Shown here: positions 11,721 through 24,158 of the stretch, in pieces
How positions within the stretch are numbered: position 1 is the first letter of the stretch
How the letters are laid out: each line of letters opens with the position of its first letter
Made by a program: the position numbers and the translations under genes
The notes under the pieces: model-generated
Databases searched by the model: none
What the model was told of the DNA's origin: nothing
Seen by the model: only the letters and a program-made list of their open reading frames with translations
DNA from: Atopsyche davidsoni
Taxonomy: Eukaryota > Arthropoda > Insecta > Trichoptera > Hydrobiosidae
Length of the DNA stretch: 64,000 nt
Assembly (NCBI GenBank): GCA_022113835.1
Contig: JAILWY010000026.1
Coordinates: 2,438,001 to 2,502,000 of the forward strand
Reading direction: 5' to 3'

Positions 11721-14575
11721 CGCTCCTTTTAATGTGGTGAAATTTTCGTTACATCAGATATTTTTTTTAATTTTTATTTTTGCGAACACTAAACCCAACC
11801 CAAAATATATGTTGCACATCTATAGTATATCAACACTACTTGTAGTAGACTAAATGTGTAATATATATATATTCCATTGAGATTGTATTAAAAACCACGG
11901 CTGCTATATAAATCTTTATACTAAAATGTACATTCCGAATGTCAATGATATTTGGTTAAAGTGTTTATTTTTTTTTTATTGATTTGAAGAAACTTGTCAT
12001 TGCCAGAACCCAAAGACGTCGGTTTCCTGATTTGCAATTATTATTTTCCATTTGCTTATTATATATTTAAAGTCTCGGTTTGAATGTGAAATAATGTTAA
12101 TATTTAGTTTTCTGAATTGGTGAAATTCTATAATTGTTGTGAAAAGAGTATTCTACGTTTTAACAAAGGATGATAACGTTATTTCATTATCATTACTTTC
12201 CCTTGCTAATTACAAATAAACTCAAATATATTTTCTATAAAATCCCTATTTGTAGTTATACAAGAAGTTTACAAGGTATTTTACTCAGCGGTGTGCCCTA
12301 AACATGAAATAAACGGTACCATACCCCTCGGTACCAGATATAAACCGCGTAGCTATCCACCCTATATATATTACTTGCATACGCAACGTGCTCAAGAAAG
12401 ATGAAGTAAATCCTGGGTTTTGAACCACACAATGCCAAATCTTTAAACCACCGACGAGGTGATACTCCAGCATTGAGCGCGTCCGACCGAACATGACCCG
12501 GCGCGAACAAAATGATAACAATTATGAACAAGGATACCAGGAAAGGTTGCCGCAGTGTCCGCGTAACTGCTGAATGAGAGCAGTATTGAGAAAATAATAA
12601 TAATAATAACCTTACCTGGTACAGATTGGAAAATAACTCATCTCATGTAGCAGGTATGTGACTATTGAAATTAGAAAAGCACAAACACGACTTCATCGTT
12701 TATTTTAAAATGAAAAAAAAGCAAGTTTTTACGTCTTCTCCGGTTGTTATTTTATAAGCCATTTTTTTTATAATGTTGATAATAAAATACGTATTATATT
12801 CAATTTAATGTAAAATACTGTTTTTTACGGTATAAAGTTGTTAGAAGATTACAAATAAAATTGACATTGTAAACCCTCATTAATGTATAATCACAAAAAT
12901 GTATAGGAAATAGTGATTGTCATACTGTGAAAAAAACAATACAGTGCTGACGGTTTATCAATCACACATGAAACTTAATATTTTTTTAAAATTATAATAT
13001 ACTTAGTACAATGGTTTCATGACAAACTTACTAAATAACATACTTTTTATTTTTTGTTCTTCAAAACTTACTAAAACAGCTATATCGTGTATTACTGCTA
13101 CTAATTGTTAGTATAATAATATGAGTAAGTATATGTAGTATAAGATCAATCCTCGAAGCATTCTGTAATCCTGGCAACCATCAAAATCCCGATTGAAGCA
13201 GAGCCGAATATGTAATCACGCCCCAGGACACATGTGCGACAGAGAATGTTTACGAAAAAACTCAGCTCGCGGAACAATGTCAGATTAGCGATCGCCATCA
13301 TCTTCCGCGAACCTGATCGCGGTGAAGCAAGCCTTATCTTCAGGTGGAGATACGATAAGTCGAAGTCACTGACCGTTCAAGGTTCCAGCCAGTTTCGGAC
13401 GGTCTCTCGTGTTGAGGATCATAGTGCAAGGAGACAGGAATTGGCTCCGTGATGACATAATGACTCTTCATGACATGTGACACTTCAGTAAATTGGGATT
13501 ATTGGTAACGGCCATGAATCTCGCTGCGCTGTTTTTTGACCTTCTTTTTTATTTTTGCCAGTGTTAAATCATCCTATTTTTGTATTTGATTAATGGTGTT
13601 TATATTATTTATACTTTGAGGTTTCTAGTGCGCACTTCATAGAATTCAACTTAATATTTAAACAAAAAATACCGATGTATTTCATTTTCTTAAATACTTA
13701 AAAGTGTTTTGATAATTATCATAAAAACAAACTTCAAATTATTTTAGTACTTCCTCATATAAAAAGAAGCTGTCATCTCTTTTAACGTTAATTGTTTTCT
13801 TTATAGGCAATAAAAAAAAAACAATATGTTTACTTTGCTATTGATTACATGTCACCACCAGCAAAGAAATTCTATTTATAATAATATTATCAATTTGGAA
13901 TAAAAAAGTATATATCTAATCAAAAAAATTAAAAAGCAATAATCACGTATCTGAATAAATCTTAATCTATGTACATACAGAATTTGTACGAAAATTTTAA
14001 AGTATATATTTACTTATACACACACGCATGTACTTACATTAATATCTTTACCACTCTTTCGACCTTCTACATATCCTGTGTGGTGTCATTTTTTTCGACG
14101 TAATACAAAAACGTATGATTAATTTGGTATGTAGGCATAAGCGAAAATGCGAAATTACGCGATAAAATATTTCAATGCGCGATAATCTGACTATTACCTT
14201 AAAAATAATTCGGTGACCAAATATTCTCTCACCTTGGACACAGATAATATCACCTGCTGCGTAGGTATAATAGTATGAAAATAATAATATTTTTCTGGCC
14301 CTGAAATTTATCGCAATTATTTATTGTTTTGGCGCCTTATTTGAAAATTATGTTGATAACAATATCACAGATTAAAAAAAAAAAAAAAACTTAAGCATTC
14401 GCCAATAGTAACTAAATGTGTCTGCTAGCATTTAAAACAGTTTATATAAAGCCAAGGGAAGAATATTTCATGTCGAGTTCCAGTGTATATTATTAGATTC
14501 AACTTCATTATATTTAGTTTGTTTTATTAAATATATATGAAAAAAAAATATTTAAAAGGATACTTAAATCAATCA
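11721..14575. other. AT-rich intron
   Basis: AT-rich. 12290-12560 and 13190-13460 are GC-richer and may be short conserved blocks. A weak ratchet-like site at 12610-12640 is described separately. No gene or repeat is recognised. Confidence 0.4.
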
Positions 14576-14684
14576 ATGAGACAGAGAGAGCTTTTTTGTT
14601 TTATGTGTGGATCGTCCAACGGCGTCAGCACATAAAAAAGTTTAACGATCCTTTTATGGGGCAAAAGAGCTTTCACGTCTCAGT
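14576..14684. repeat. Short hairpin element (MITE-like)
   Basis: Imperfect inverted repeat. The left arm begins GAGACAGAGAGAGCTTTT and ends GGATCGT; the right arm begins ACGATCC and ends AAAAGAGCTTTCACGTCTC. The arms are about 38 bases with several mismatches around a 30-base loop. No target duplication was established. Confidence 0.4.
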
Positions 14685-16639
14685 GATAATTTATTAGTCT
14701 AAATTATAATTATTAAATATATATATATTTTTGAATGTTATAAACTGCATCTGTACTTTTCCCTGTTTGTTCTCTTCATATTTACTATCCTAATACCCTT
14801 CAAAATAAAGAAGGAACCTAATCATTATAAAAGCCCTAGATAAAAATAATAAATTCTAATGAATTTTATTTCAGTTTAACCTGAGATAGTAAAAACGCCT
14901 AAATGTTTTATTTCTTATCAGTATTTTTTTAAATGTAAAATGAATTATATTCAATTTCCACACACTGCACTGTTCAGAATCTCTTTCGTAATTATCAACG
15001 TTATATTTTTCCATTCGCAGAGAAATGGACGATAGCTGTCAGAGGTGAAAAAACGATAGTAGTTTTATTATATTTTGTTGGAGTGGCAACTTCGTATGGC
15101 AAGGCACTCGTAACTTATCGGACATTTTGTTACAATCACACATTTAACGATACAAACCCTTACGTCACGTTACATTGTTAGCCCAACACGATTGCAGTGA
15201 CACGATTTATAAATCAAGGAATATAAACGTATGAAAAAATGTGTATTTGATTTTGTGTTTATGTGCGTGTATTTATTTAAATATATAAAACAGCATAATC
15301 AAATACTACACCTTGCTTAAAAAATACATTAATAAAAGTTCAAAAACTCTCTTTTGACTATGGCTGACATAATCATTAGTGACTATGTAATTATTACGAG
15401 ACAAGCGCGCCTCTCCGAATACGTGCTTGAAGCTTTGTAAATTTAATATAAAATCGTGCCTTTCAAAAAAAAAATCCATAAAGGTCTGGTGTGGTTCATA
15501 ATATATATTCTAAATATGTTTTTTTTTTATTAAATAGTTTACGCCTTGATGTGTACCTTAGTGTAAAATTTTCCCTATAATTTGTTCCGGTGTGTTCCAG
15601 ATGGTAACAGGTCTTTGCTTGATGTCGATAAACTCGGGAATGGCTTCTCAGAAATGATCCGATTCAAAACATAACTTTTGAAACGCAAGCCCGCGAAGTC
15701 ATTGCATGTGGCCCCCTGCACGCGATGACGATGACCCCCTGTTTATGACATTCAATTCTAATTCATTCATTGAATTGTTATAGGTGATTTGTTACTAAAA
15801 AAATGTACCATCCATTGCTTGGCCGATCAACAAAGTAGTTTAAAAAAAATACCAGTTATAAGTAAATAGTTCACCACCTTAAAAAAAATATTAACCCTAA
15901 CCAAATACCAAATAAAATATGTGGTTACTAAGCGAACTTTATGAAACTTTCGTAAAATTATACCTGAATTATCCAGTATGTTACTTATAAGTTTTATTTA
16001 TTTTTTAGAAATTTGCTGAATAAAATATGTGGGTACGAAATTTTAATTATATTTATTTAAATAAAGTGTGAGTATATATTTACTACAGAGATACGGTTGA
16101 GAGTTTTTTCGCCCATTCAAAAATGTCCTGTCATTATCTTAATACTTATTAAAATTAAGATCAATGGTGCACAGTAGAAAATTTTTCCTAGATCACAAAC
16201 ACAATAAAAGACAATTATATGACTCGGATAATGAACAAAGAGTCCTATTATTATCGCATTTAATCAGTATTGTAAAACGATATCAAAGAAATTATTTTTC
16301 CAACAGAAATCTTTGAGAAATTTATTCACATAGAGAGTGTTGACTGCTAGATATGCTGTCTAGCTAAATACAATCTCCGTTCACTTTCGCATGCTACTAC
16401 GTATGACCGCTGCAATGGAATACGTCAACTGACTACGAAGAATATAAACACCAATTAATAAACTTGTGTATTTTTAAATACTTTATAGTAATTTCGAGAT
16501 GAACAGACACGCACGAAGCTTTCCATAAATTTAAAAAATTGCAAAGCGATACAGTAAAATTACTTGATATTCCATATTATTTTATATCTTTAGAATTGTT
16601 TTTTTTTTTTTTTAAATATAACTTGTGTACAATTACAAC
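14685..16639. other. AT-rich intron
   Basis: Strongly AT-rich with poly(T)/poly(A) runs. 15600-15740 is a short GC-richer patch. Nothing else is seen. Confidence 0.5.
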
Positions 16640-17040
16640 TAGCGCTATTGGATTTCAGATGCAACTATTGTTACAACGAGACTCGAAATGCGTATCTACT
16701 TGAACATAACATTACGGTTGAGCAACGCCATTCTTCCCATGCGGCCGGGTTCGCTCGTCGGTTGCAACATCCACGTGGAAGTGTTGCGATAGAAAAGAAA
16801 TCTCCGAAGAGCGCTTCCTCGAGGGTCTGCCTTTCTCTGGCCTCGAACGATGACTCTTATCACAGCTCCGGACGTTACCCACGCGGCCACAAACTTCGGG
16901 CAAACCACACGTGTCGAGCTACAATCTGTATGCGAGCCTCTGATGTAACTGACTATTACTCACAATGCTCCAAAGAATACACCCACCAGAAGAAAGGACG
17001 TCTTCTTTTGACTAAAAAGAACAAGTTATCTTAGTTGAAA
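16640..17040. other. GC-richer block with a 128-codon frame
   Basis: A plus-strand frame 16648..17034 (MDFRCNYCYNETRNAYLLEH...) lies opposite two minus-strand frames. An acceptor-like TTGGATTTCAG precedes its first codons. No domain or similarity is recognised, and the overlap of open frames on both strands suggests chance. It contains two CACGTG-type E-boxes (16770-16777 region and 16907-16912). Confidence 0.25.
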
Positions 17041-18164
17041 TGTGCTTCACCAGACCGAGGTACTAGCGGTTGTTTTGTCTTACAAACCCCAACATCGGGC
17101 TTGTCGTCTAACCTTAGTGTAAGGACCTTCTTGCTAACATGCGTTAAATTTTTATTAAATCCATATATCATTTGTAAAAGTTTGATGGTAAGATCACTCG
17201 TTCTCTGGGTGATGAATGTCTCTGAAAATAAATATTTTTATAATTAAGGCTAACACATGAACAAAATATGGTTCACCGCGTTGTCCAGACTACTTTCAGA
17301 TACCGGCAAAGGAAACAGTTAACAAGGCTATGTTAACTGCTACTAAGGTAGTATATAAAAGCGACTATGCAAACTATGACTTCTATTTTTATTAAAGCAT
17401 TGTCTATAATTTGAAAATATATGAGTTTTTGGTGTGTACCTATAAAAGATAGAAAATATTTAGTGTTTGGTCATTAAAAATAGGTTCACGTCTCGCGCTA
17501 CTGTCATCTATGTCCATTGTACATTTCCTGTGTTGGAAGCAAAGTGATACATTATTCAGTGCTTTGCTTGCTGCAGTTGGTACAATCTCCTCGCCATTGA
17601 GAATAGATTGTCGATAGAAACTATAGATCACGGAGTCCTCAGTATCCTGTCATCTCACGTCCATAGATAAGCTAGTGGAATACTTTAGTAGAAATAAATT
17701 TTCAACGTTTTTAAAATAATGCTTATGCATTGAATTGTTCATCGTCAGCTTTAAATAAATAGTCCTATCGATTTATTATCTTTCTATTAAATTAATATTT
17801 TAATCACATGTTTTTAAAATATTAATTTAACATAATTTTCAAGACATTAATTTTATATAACGTGTACAAGTGTACGTTTCGAATATTAATTCTTGTCCAA
17901 ATATAATTTATTTGGTTTGGTTTTGTGGTTTATAAATTTCATAGAATGTTACCATTTAGTCCATCACGTGGTCTCAAAAATATTTTAATGGTGAGTATTT
18001 TATTTTACCATACATGGCCAGCTTAATTGAGGCGTTAAACCTTTTATTGATATTAGTCTGTTGATGCCTTTGAAAGGTGAAAGTGCTAATTATTCAAAAT
18101 GCTCGCAGTCTCCTAACCCTTTAACGTTACATTGATTACAAATAAACCAGTCTTATATAGCAGT
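17041..18164. other. AT-rich intron
   Basis: No coding, RNA or repeat signal recognised. Confidence 0.5.
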
Positions 18165-18360
18165 TGATATTGAGGAGCCCGGCTCCATTGGGCAGATGTC
18201 GCGGTCCTCCACATGCACGCAGTCAGGGCTTGCGCAAGGGCCACGTGGAGAGCCTCCTGCACCGGCCTTGGGCGCCCGGCCCGGCATGAGATGCATGGCT
18301 GCACTCATGCAGCTTTCTATGGGTGCGCCGGCACGAGGAAAGCTTTCTAGGAAATGTCGT
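18165..18360. other. GC-rich block
   Basis: GC-rich patch with minus-strand frames in two registers (18113..18304 and 18153..18440) and no matching splice sites. It immediately precedes a MITE. The function is unknown. Confidence 0.3.
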
Positions 18361-18528
18361 AATATTTGAATACTCTTGTACGAGTATATATGAAAATCCC
18401 AGACGCTGTCACAAGCAGCGGTATTGCAACACGCGTCCAAAAGCCTGGCTTGCCTAAATTGAATTTCACTTTTTGTAAGCTATTAATAATCCAGCCTAAG
18501 CAATGAAATTCTTTTAGTTTTACAAATA

Positions 18529-18873
18529 CAGTAATACCCCGCTTTACGCGAAAGATACGTTCCGGAAAAAATCGCGTAAAGTGAAATTCGCGTATATCCG
18601 GGTTTACGATTAAACATACATACATAGTCAAAACTTAATACAATAAAATACGAATCATTTGAATCAATCACTTTAATTCTACGAACACTTAATGCCGTAT
18701 TACGTGTTATTTTTACTGAAAAATACATATATTGTCATATATTGGGTAGTGTTTCTTTTACGTTCTTGTAAAATAAGAAATTCGTGTAATGCGAGGTATG
18801 TTAATGCGAAATTTGAAATTCGCGTTATAGTGAAACCGCGCACAACGGGGTCGTGTAAAGCGGGGTATTACTG
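18529..18873. mobile_element. pogo/Tigger-like MITE, copy 1
   Basis: Non-autonomous DNA transposon of 345 bp with terminal inverted repeats CAGTAATACCCCGCTTTACG and its complement (CGTGTAAAGCGGGGTATTACTG). The left flank is TA and the right flank TT, a slightly decayed TA target duplication. CAGT...CCCCGC termini with TA insertion are typical of pogo/Tigger relatives. There is no transposase frame. A second copy lies at 43860..44287. Confidence 0.75.
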
Positions 18874-19084
18874 TTACGTAAATGATTGATAAAATTAAAA
18901 AAAAAAAAAAAACACCGCGAGTGTATTATGTAATAAATATTAAATTTAATTTTTAACTCAACCATAACATTTTAAATCTTGCGATTCATTAAATTATTAA
19001 TTATAAAATATGTAATATTCGTAATCTCCTGGAAATTTGAGTATTCATTTTTCTGGCTATCTCAATGATTGATAACTTGTCTCT

Positions 19085-19286
19085 ATCATAAATTTAAAAA
19101 AATTGAGAAATAAAAAAACAGTGAAAATATCCCAGATTTAATATTTATTTCAAGATCAAGTATGTGGGATCTCAATGAGGCGACACCTCGGCTAAATGAC
19201 GTTAATTGAAGAAGCGCCAGAAAGCGCTGGCCTTGAACCAGCGACCTCCCCCAAGGACGCGGCCACTGCGCCAATCTGCCTCGCGG
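19085..19286 (-). mobile_element. tRNA-derived SINE
   Basis: On the minus strand an A-box TGGCGCAGTGG (19263..19273) is followed by a B-box GGTTCAAGGCC (19229..19239) inside a CGCTGG...CCAGCG stem, the internal pol III promoter of tRNA-derived SINEs. The body continues to an A-rich tail near 19085-19110. The small frame 19086..19274 is a shadow of it. No target duplication was identified. Confidence 0.6.
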
Positions 19287-19415
19287 AATAACTCACCATG
19301 ATGGCATAGATAATTCCAACACACCTAGAACGATTCCATTATTTTAAAACCACCATTACCTTCACGCACACTCCGATATGCCTGGTTTAATTGAATGTCA
19401 CCGATACAAAAAAAA

Positions 19416-19432
19416 CCTAACCTAACCTAACC
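19416..19432. repeat. Interstitial telomere-like repeat (CCTAA)3
   Basis: Three units of CCTAA plus CC match the insect telomere repeat TTAGG. Short tracts like this often mark insertion tails. It is preceded by an A-run. Confidence 0.6.
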
Positions 19433-20249
19433 GCAACAAATGGCCCTTTATGCATGAAGAAGTCGTCCGTTTTGTTCTGCATGACAAACACATCAATACT
19501 GAATCACAAATTTTGCTATGTTAAGATATTGAGTATTAAAATATTTTTCTCCCTCATCCTTTTTCACTAACCCCACTTATTTTTAGTGTTTTGAAGGAAA
19601 GCAATCACACCCTTAGTTATTTATTTGTATTCAAAAGACCATTCAAAAATTGTGCTCTGGGCTAGAGTGAGAATTGCTTCAATTACACGAAAAGGTCCTT
19701 GTAAATTTAAAAGATGATAAAAGAAGAGAAACTTTCAATAGTTAATGAAGGAACGTATCAAATGTATTTAAAAATATTAAATCACATAAAGACTTGGCAA
19801 ACAAATAGAACGGAGAGTATTTTCTTATGTGCACAGTTCCCGGTGGACGTTTTAAATTAGTGGTGATTTTTTTTGGTGCTATGTCGTGTCCATGTTTTCT
19901 TATTCTATTTGTAACGTTACAAAATACTAGGAAAATATTTCTAGACATTCAAATTTAAGTTAACATCTGAAGATAATATTTATTCCGGTAGTAATATATT
20001 GAAAATAATGACGTTGCTCAACACTCAAGAGTTATCTCTACTAAACAGTGTTTATTTTAGATAATTGATATAGTTTGTGTGCGACCTTGTTGGGTTAGTG
20101 CAAAAATAATTTCCCATATATCTATTGTATAAGGTGTTTAAGACTCATATCTGTTTCAGTTTGATTGCAAGTGATTCTTATACCGAATTAATAGAAAAAA
20201 GTAGATAGGGATGTTTTATGCGTCCGCTATGTTAATAATACAATTTGAT
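19433..20249. other. AT-rich intron
   Basis: No feature recognised. Confidence 0.5.
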
Positions 20250-21320
20250 TTAATTGTCTTCATGGCCGAGTCTCGTGGAGCGCATCTCTAAAGTGACGCC
20301 ACCGCCTTCACCCAGATGCATTAAAATGCAATCCAGGAAACGCCAGTTTTATAAACGTCCGCTTATGAATTTAATAATTTCAGCCGTGAAAAAAACTACA
20401 ATGAAGGTCTGCGATGTATTATTTCATATGAAAAAAGACGGGCGGCCATTCACACGGCGACAATGCCGCTGGACCGCAGCGCGAAATGCGATATTTTGTC
20501 GAATCGCCAAAAAAATAAACAACAAAAAAAACGCGACAGGAACTGAACATTACAGATTCGCCGTCGGTAACAATGCCAATCGGCTACCTTTCTGGGAGAA
20601 CCACACCGAAACTAATAAACTACATGTGAAAAAAAAATTCGAATCTGGTATTTTAATGTTTTAAATAAATATGGTTTTTTTGTCGGATCGAAATGGCCGA
20701 ATTGTACGCCGGCCGCGTCCCGCAGGTTTCAGGTTACGGCTGACCCACAAATTCCCTTTCAGTAGCCGCCTGATAACGAGCCCCATTTTTTCCCAATTTA
20801 TTTATTTTCATGGGAATAATAACCGCGCTCCCTCGTCAAGCCCGGCCTCTTGCGCGGCCACACCGGCCGGTGGGATCCGAATTCTCTCAGAGCGACAGCG
20901 GAACAAGAGAATCTTTCCTATTCCGCCATGAATTCTCGATGCGATTTCAATATCGCCGGCGAAAGAAAGTAAAGCAAAAATTTATTTTCTACTCGTCGTG
21001 GAAGACTCTCACTTCAATCGGTGCTAGATAGTAAAATCGAAAATAACCAGCAAGCCGAACGCTCTGGCGGCCGAGAGAGCGTCTCGGAGACAGGGGGAGA
21101 CAATGGCCCTGGATCGCAAGAACCGCCGGCACGCTCGCCCCGCAATAAAGCCATAAACGCGCTTTAAATCTCGCACCGGACAAGACAAACAAATAAACCG
21201 TTCCTTTGGGAGATGCGTTTTATTAGTGCCATTCGCAGTCGGGGACAGTTAGTCCATTCGGTCAAGGCCGGGGAGAAGGAGCAGGGGAAAGAAAAAAAAA
21301 AAGAGCAGACGCGTTCTTGG
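20250..21320. other. Long GC-richer block without a recognisable gene
   Basis: About 1 kb of mixed GC-rich and A-tract sequence. The frames 20254..20664 (136 codons, Lys/Arg/Asn rich), 20671..20931, 20810..21031 and minus 20989..21192 overlap each other and carry no known motif. I see no second copy in the window, so it is probably unique and may be a conserved intronic element. Confidence 0.3.
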
Positions 21321-22260
21321 CAACGGGCCGCTCGTTAAATATTGTTTTAGTCCTGCAATAAATCTTCTTCACTTTCAGTTAATATTTATTGTATAACTCT
21401 GCCTTTCCCGCCGACAACACATACGAATGCAAAAAAAAAGTAAAGAAATCTTCGGTACTTTGATTATGCATCATTTTACCTGAAAACAAACATCGCTTCG
21501 GGGACACGCCGCGCCGAGCGTTCTGCTGATTGACACGGTTTAAATAAATCTTTATGAAACAGATTATCTAAGTGGTCCACATAGCAGAAGCGCCGATGGC
21601 CGCATACCGGACGGCGGAGCAAAAAACTAAAACGGCGCACTGGGTATCTCACGGCGGGATGCGGTCGGAACGCGGAAAACAGATCCGAAGGCTCGACAAT
21701 GGAGAGATCGGGCGATAAGAGTGCTCGGGCGCCCTCGGCCGTTGTCGGGAGTCACCAGCTCGCCTCGGGAGGCGTCGGAAATCATCGGCCGTCACCGCCG
21801 AGCGATGATCGCGAGTTGAAAATTCGCGAGGTCAGATGATGTCGTTTACCCCAATACGGACCAAAGGACGACCGTGGCCCGAGCTTTTCGGAAGAGAAAC
21901 GGCATGTATTGGTGGAATCGCAGGTAATGTTATAAATAAATACATTACCAATACTCGCAGGCCGGCTGTTAGAACTCAGCACAGATCTTCCGGCGCAGCA
22001 GTGTTGGTGGAGAGTGGATGCGCGAACACCACTTCGCTGTACGTGCGTGATGTTTTTTTCTCCACAAGCTTTTTCGTTGTGTTTGTAAGTTCAACGAATG
22101 CTGCGATAATTCGAGCTTTGCCAGTGTGGGTTGTTACTCAATTATTCTGCGTTAGGTATTACCGGAGCGCGGTTTTGCGCAGTAGCCCAGATACGTGTTT
22201 TTGGATTTGTTTGGCTCGGAGTAAATATGACAGACATTGTTTCTGCTGAATTAATTTAGT
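21321..22260. other. GC-rich block with inverted repeat
   Basis: 21560-21850 is CpG-rich and 21836..22249 is an open plus-strand frame of 137 codons of unknown nature. GTAATGT (21924-21930) and ACATTAC (21941-21947) are arms of an imperfect hairpin that also pairs GTATTGGT with ACCAATAC. A single AGGTCA lies at 21830-21835. A weak ratchet-like site at 21474-21495 is described separately. Confidence 0.3.
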
Positions 22261-22520
22261 AAACACGGTGAATATTTTGTATCTTTTAGGAATAAAAAAA
22301 AAAAAACATCTAAGGTTATGCAACCCAAACAGAGAAGTATATATTGAGAATTATTATGTAACTGTAAAAGTAAGTCAATGTTTTGTTGCTGTTTTTGATA
22401 TTACTTATATGAAAGTATAATGCATACTATATTACAAAAGTTCATCATATAACGTAATAAAGCTTATCTTTATTAAAAAGAGTAACGAAATTAAATACAT
22501 ATATAAATAGGACTGCTTAA

Positions 22521-22529
22521 TCAAGGTCA
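22521..22529 (+). promoter_or_regulatory. FTZ-F1/NR5-type response element
   Basis: TCAAGGTCA is a perfect match to the monomeric FTZ-F1 consensus YCAAGGYCR, and also fits HR3/ROR sites. Binding is an inference. Confidence 0.4.
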
Positions 22530-23530
22530 ATGTAACTGACACACACTAATAAAAATGTAGCCAGAATATCAACCCCATAGTAAATATGCAGTTTTTTTTA
22601 CGTCTATCTCCTCTACACATTTTTAATTATTTATTTTTATAAAATTAAGAAATACAACCTTCATAAAATATATTATAAAAAGCTTCAGTATACTAGTGAC
22701 TTCTTTATTATTTAATATCGGCGCTAGGTAAAACAAGCCACTTGAAACGGCACACGGTGACAGAGCAACGCACCTGACTGGGGATTACGTAATACGCACG
22801 TTTAAGTTTTTTTTCTTCCCTAGAACAGGAAGTAGTGTGATTGACTTGGCAACACCGAGGACTGCAGTGGTGTGCGTGAGACCGTCGTGTGTGTGTCTGG
22901 TGTAGTCTATCCCGGTTACTTCAAGTGAGACATCACGTGATAAATAGCTCCGTGTCATTCTGAGACGCTGAACAAGTCGTATTTGATTAGTATTATCTTA
23001 GATTTGCTACTGGTTGGTTAATTATTTCATAGTTTTTAATCATGGTATTTATCAAATTTTAATTATTATTTCAACCTATAGGCATGACAGAACCGAAATT
23101 TTAAAACGTATTTCAATATTATTAGATAAACGTATCTATTATTAAACAACGTACACGAAACCTACAGTCACATAAAAATGTATATTACGAGTACAGGTCA
23201 GTTTGTTAACACTGTATATTTAAACTACTATGCTAAATAAGAAGTTGATGACCTTAAAAATCATATACCTTTTTTGTACAAATGGATTAATAAAAATAAA
23301 AAAAGTTTTTTAATGAAGAGTAAGAAGATTGAATTTCCCTACACATAAATAATAAGAAAAATGATAAAATATAACACCATGATGATAATCTCATAAATAA
23401 TATTTTCAGCTATTAACAGTTGTCCTGTGAAGGTTGCGATTGTAGTTGTCACCTGACTTACTTTATCTATAGTTGCAAAAATGGTTATTCAATAACATTG
23501 CTATCAGGATATTCAAGTTTATTCACTTAC

Positions 23531-23567
23531 CGGAAATAGAAGACGCGAGATTTCTCAGAAGATGCAT
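23531..23567 (-). CDS. Weak candidate alternative first exon
   Basis: Minus-strand ATG at 23567 gives 12 codons (MHLLRNLASSIS) plus G, then the strong donor GTAAGTG at 23524..23530. The phase and final G would again join the E75 finger exon to give Glu-Phe-Asp-Gly. The peptide resembles nothing I know, and a phase-1 end with G arises often by chance. No clear promoter is seen, although the moderately GC-rich stretch 23640-23760 lies just upstream. Listed because the donor is among the best on this strand. Confidence 0.2.
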
Positions 23568-24158
23568 CAACAAATGTAAACAAGGAAGTTTATATTTTAA
23601 TATGTAAGGTAATCAGGTGTTTACACGTCGAATAAAATCTCACCTGCATTAAGGTTGCGGTCGTGAAAACACCTGCGATTGGGACTTCCTAGTTCCTAGG
23701 TAGGGCCGGCGCTGTCAATTCACTTCCTTGTGGTCACAGATCAAGGTAACACTAAAATAACAAATTTATCTATTGCGGATATTACTTTGAATGTAACTTG
23801 ATAAAATAGTAAATTGATATGTTACCGAGTTAATACATAAATCGTATATCAAATCGAACAGACGAGTGAAGTTGAATTGTTGCAAATTAGAATACAATTA
23901 ATGCGATATGTTTCTTACATGCAACTATCAATATTTAAAAAAATAAAACAATAAGTTTTCAACCACACGTTTATTAGCATTATGAGCTCATTATACTTGT
24001 ATTTTTATTGTTTAATATTTATATTCTGGTTATTAACATAGTCTGGCATTTCAATTGGGTTTGGAGAAAGTATATTTAATTTATATAAAATAAAATTTTG
24101 TGTATAACGTATTCTTACTATAAAAAAAACTATTGTGTGTTATTTTATAATAATATGG

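Larger units (their letters stand above)
22261..24158. other. Intron between GC block and repeat cluster
   Basis: Mostly AT-rich. 22730-22960 is GC-richer with an E-box CACGTG (22935-22940). 23640-23760 includes ATCAAGGTAAC, a near FTZ-F1 site. No gene beyond the weak exon candidate at 23531..23567. Confidence 0.4.
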
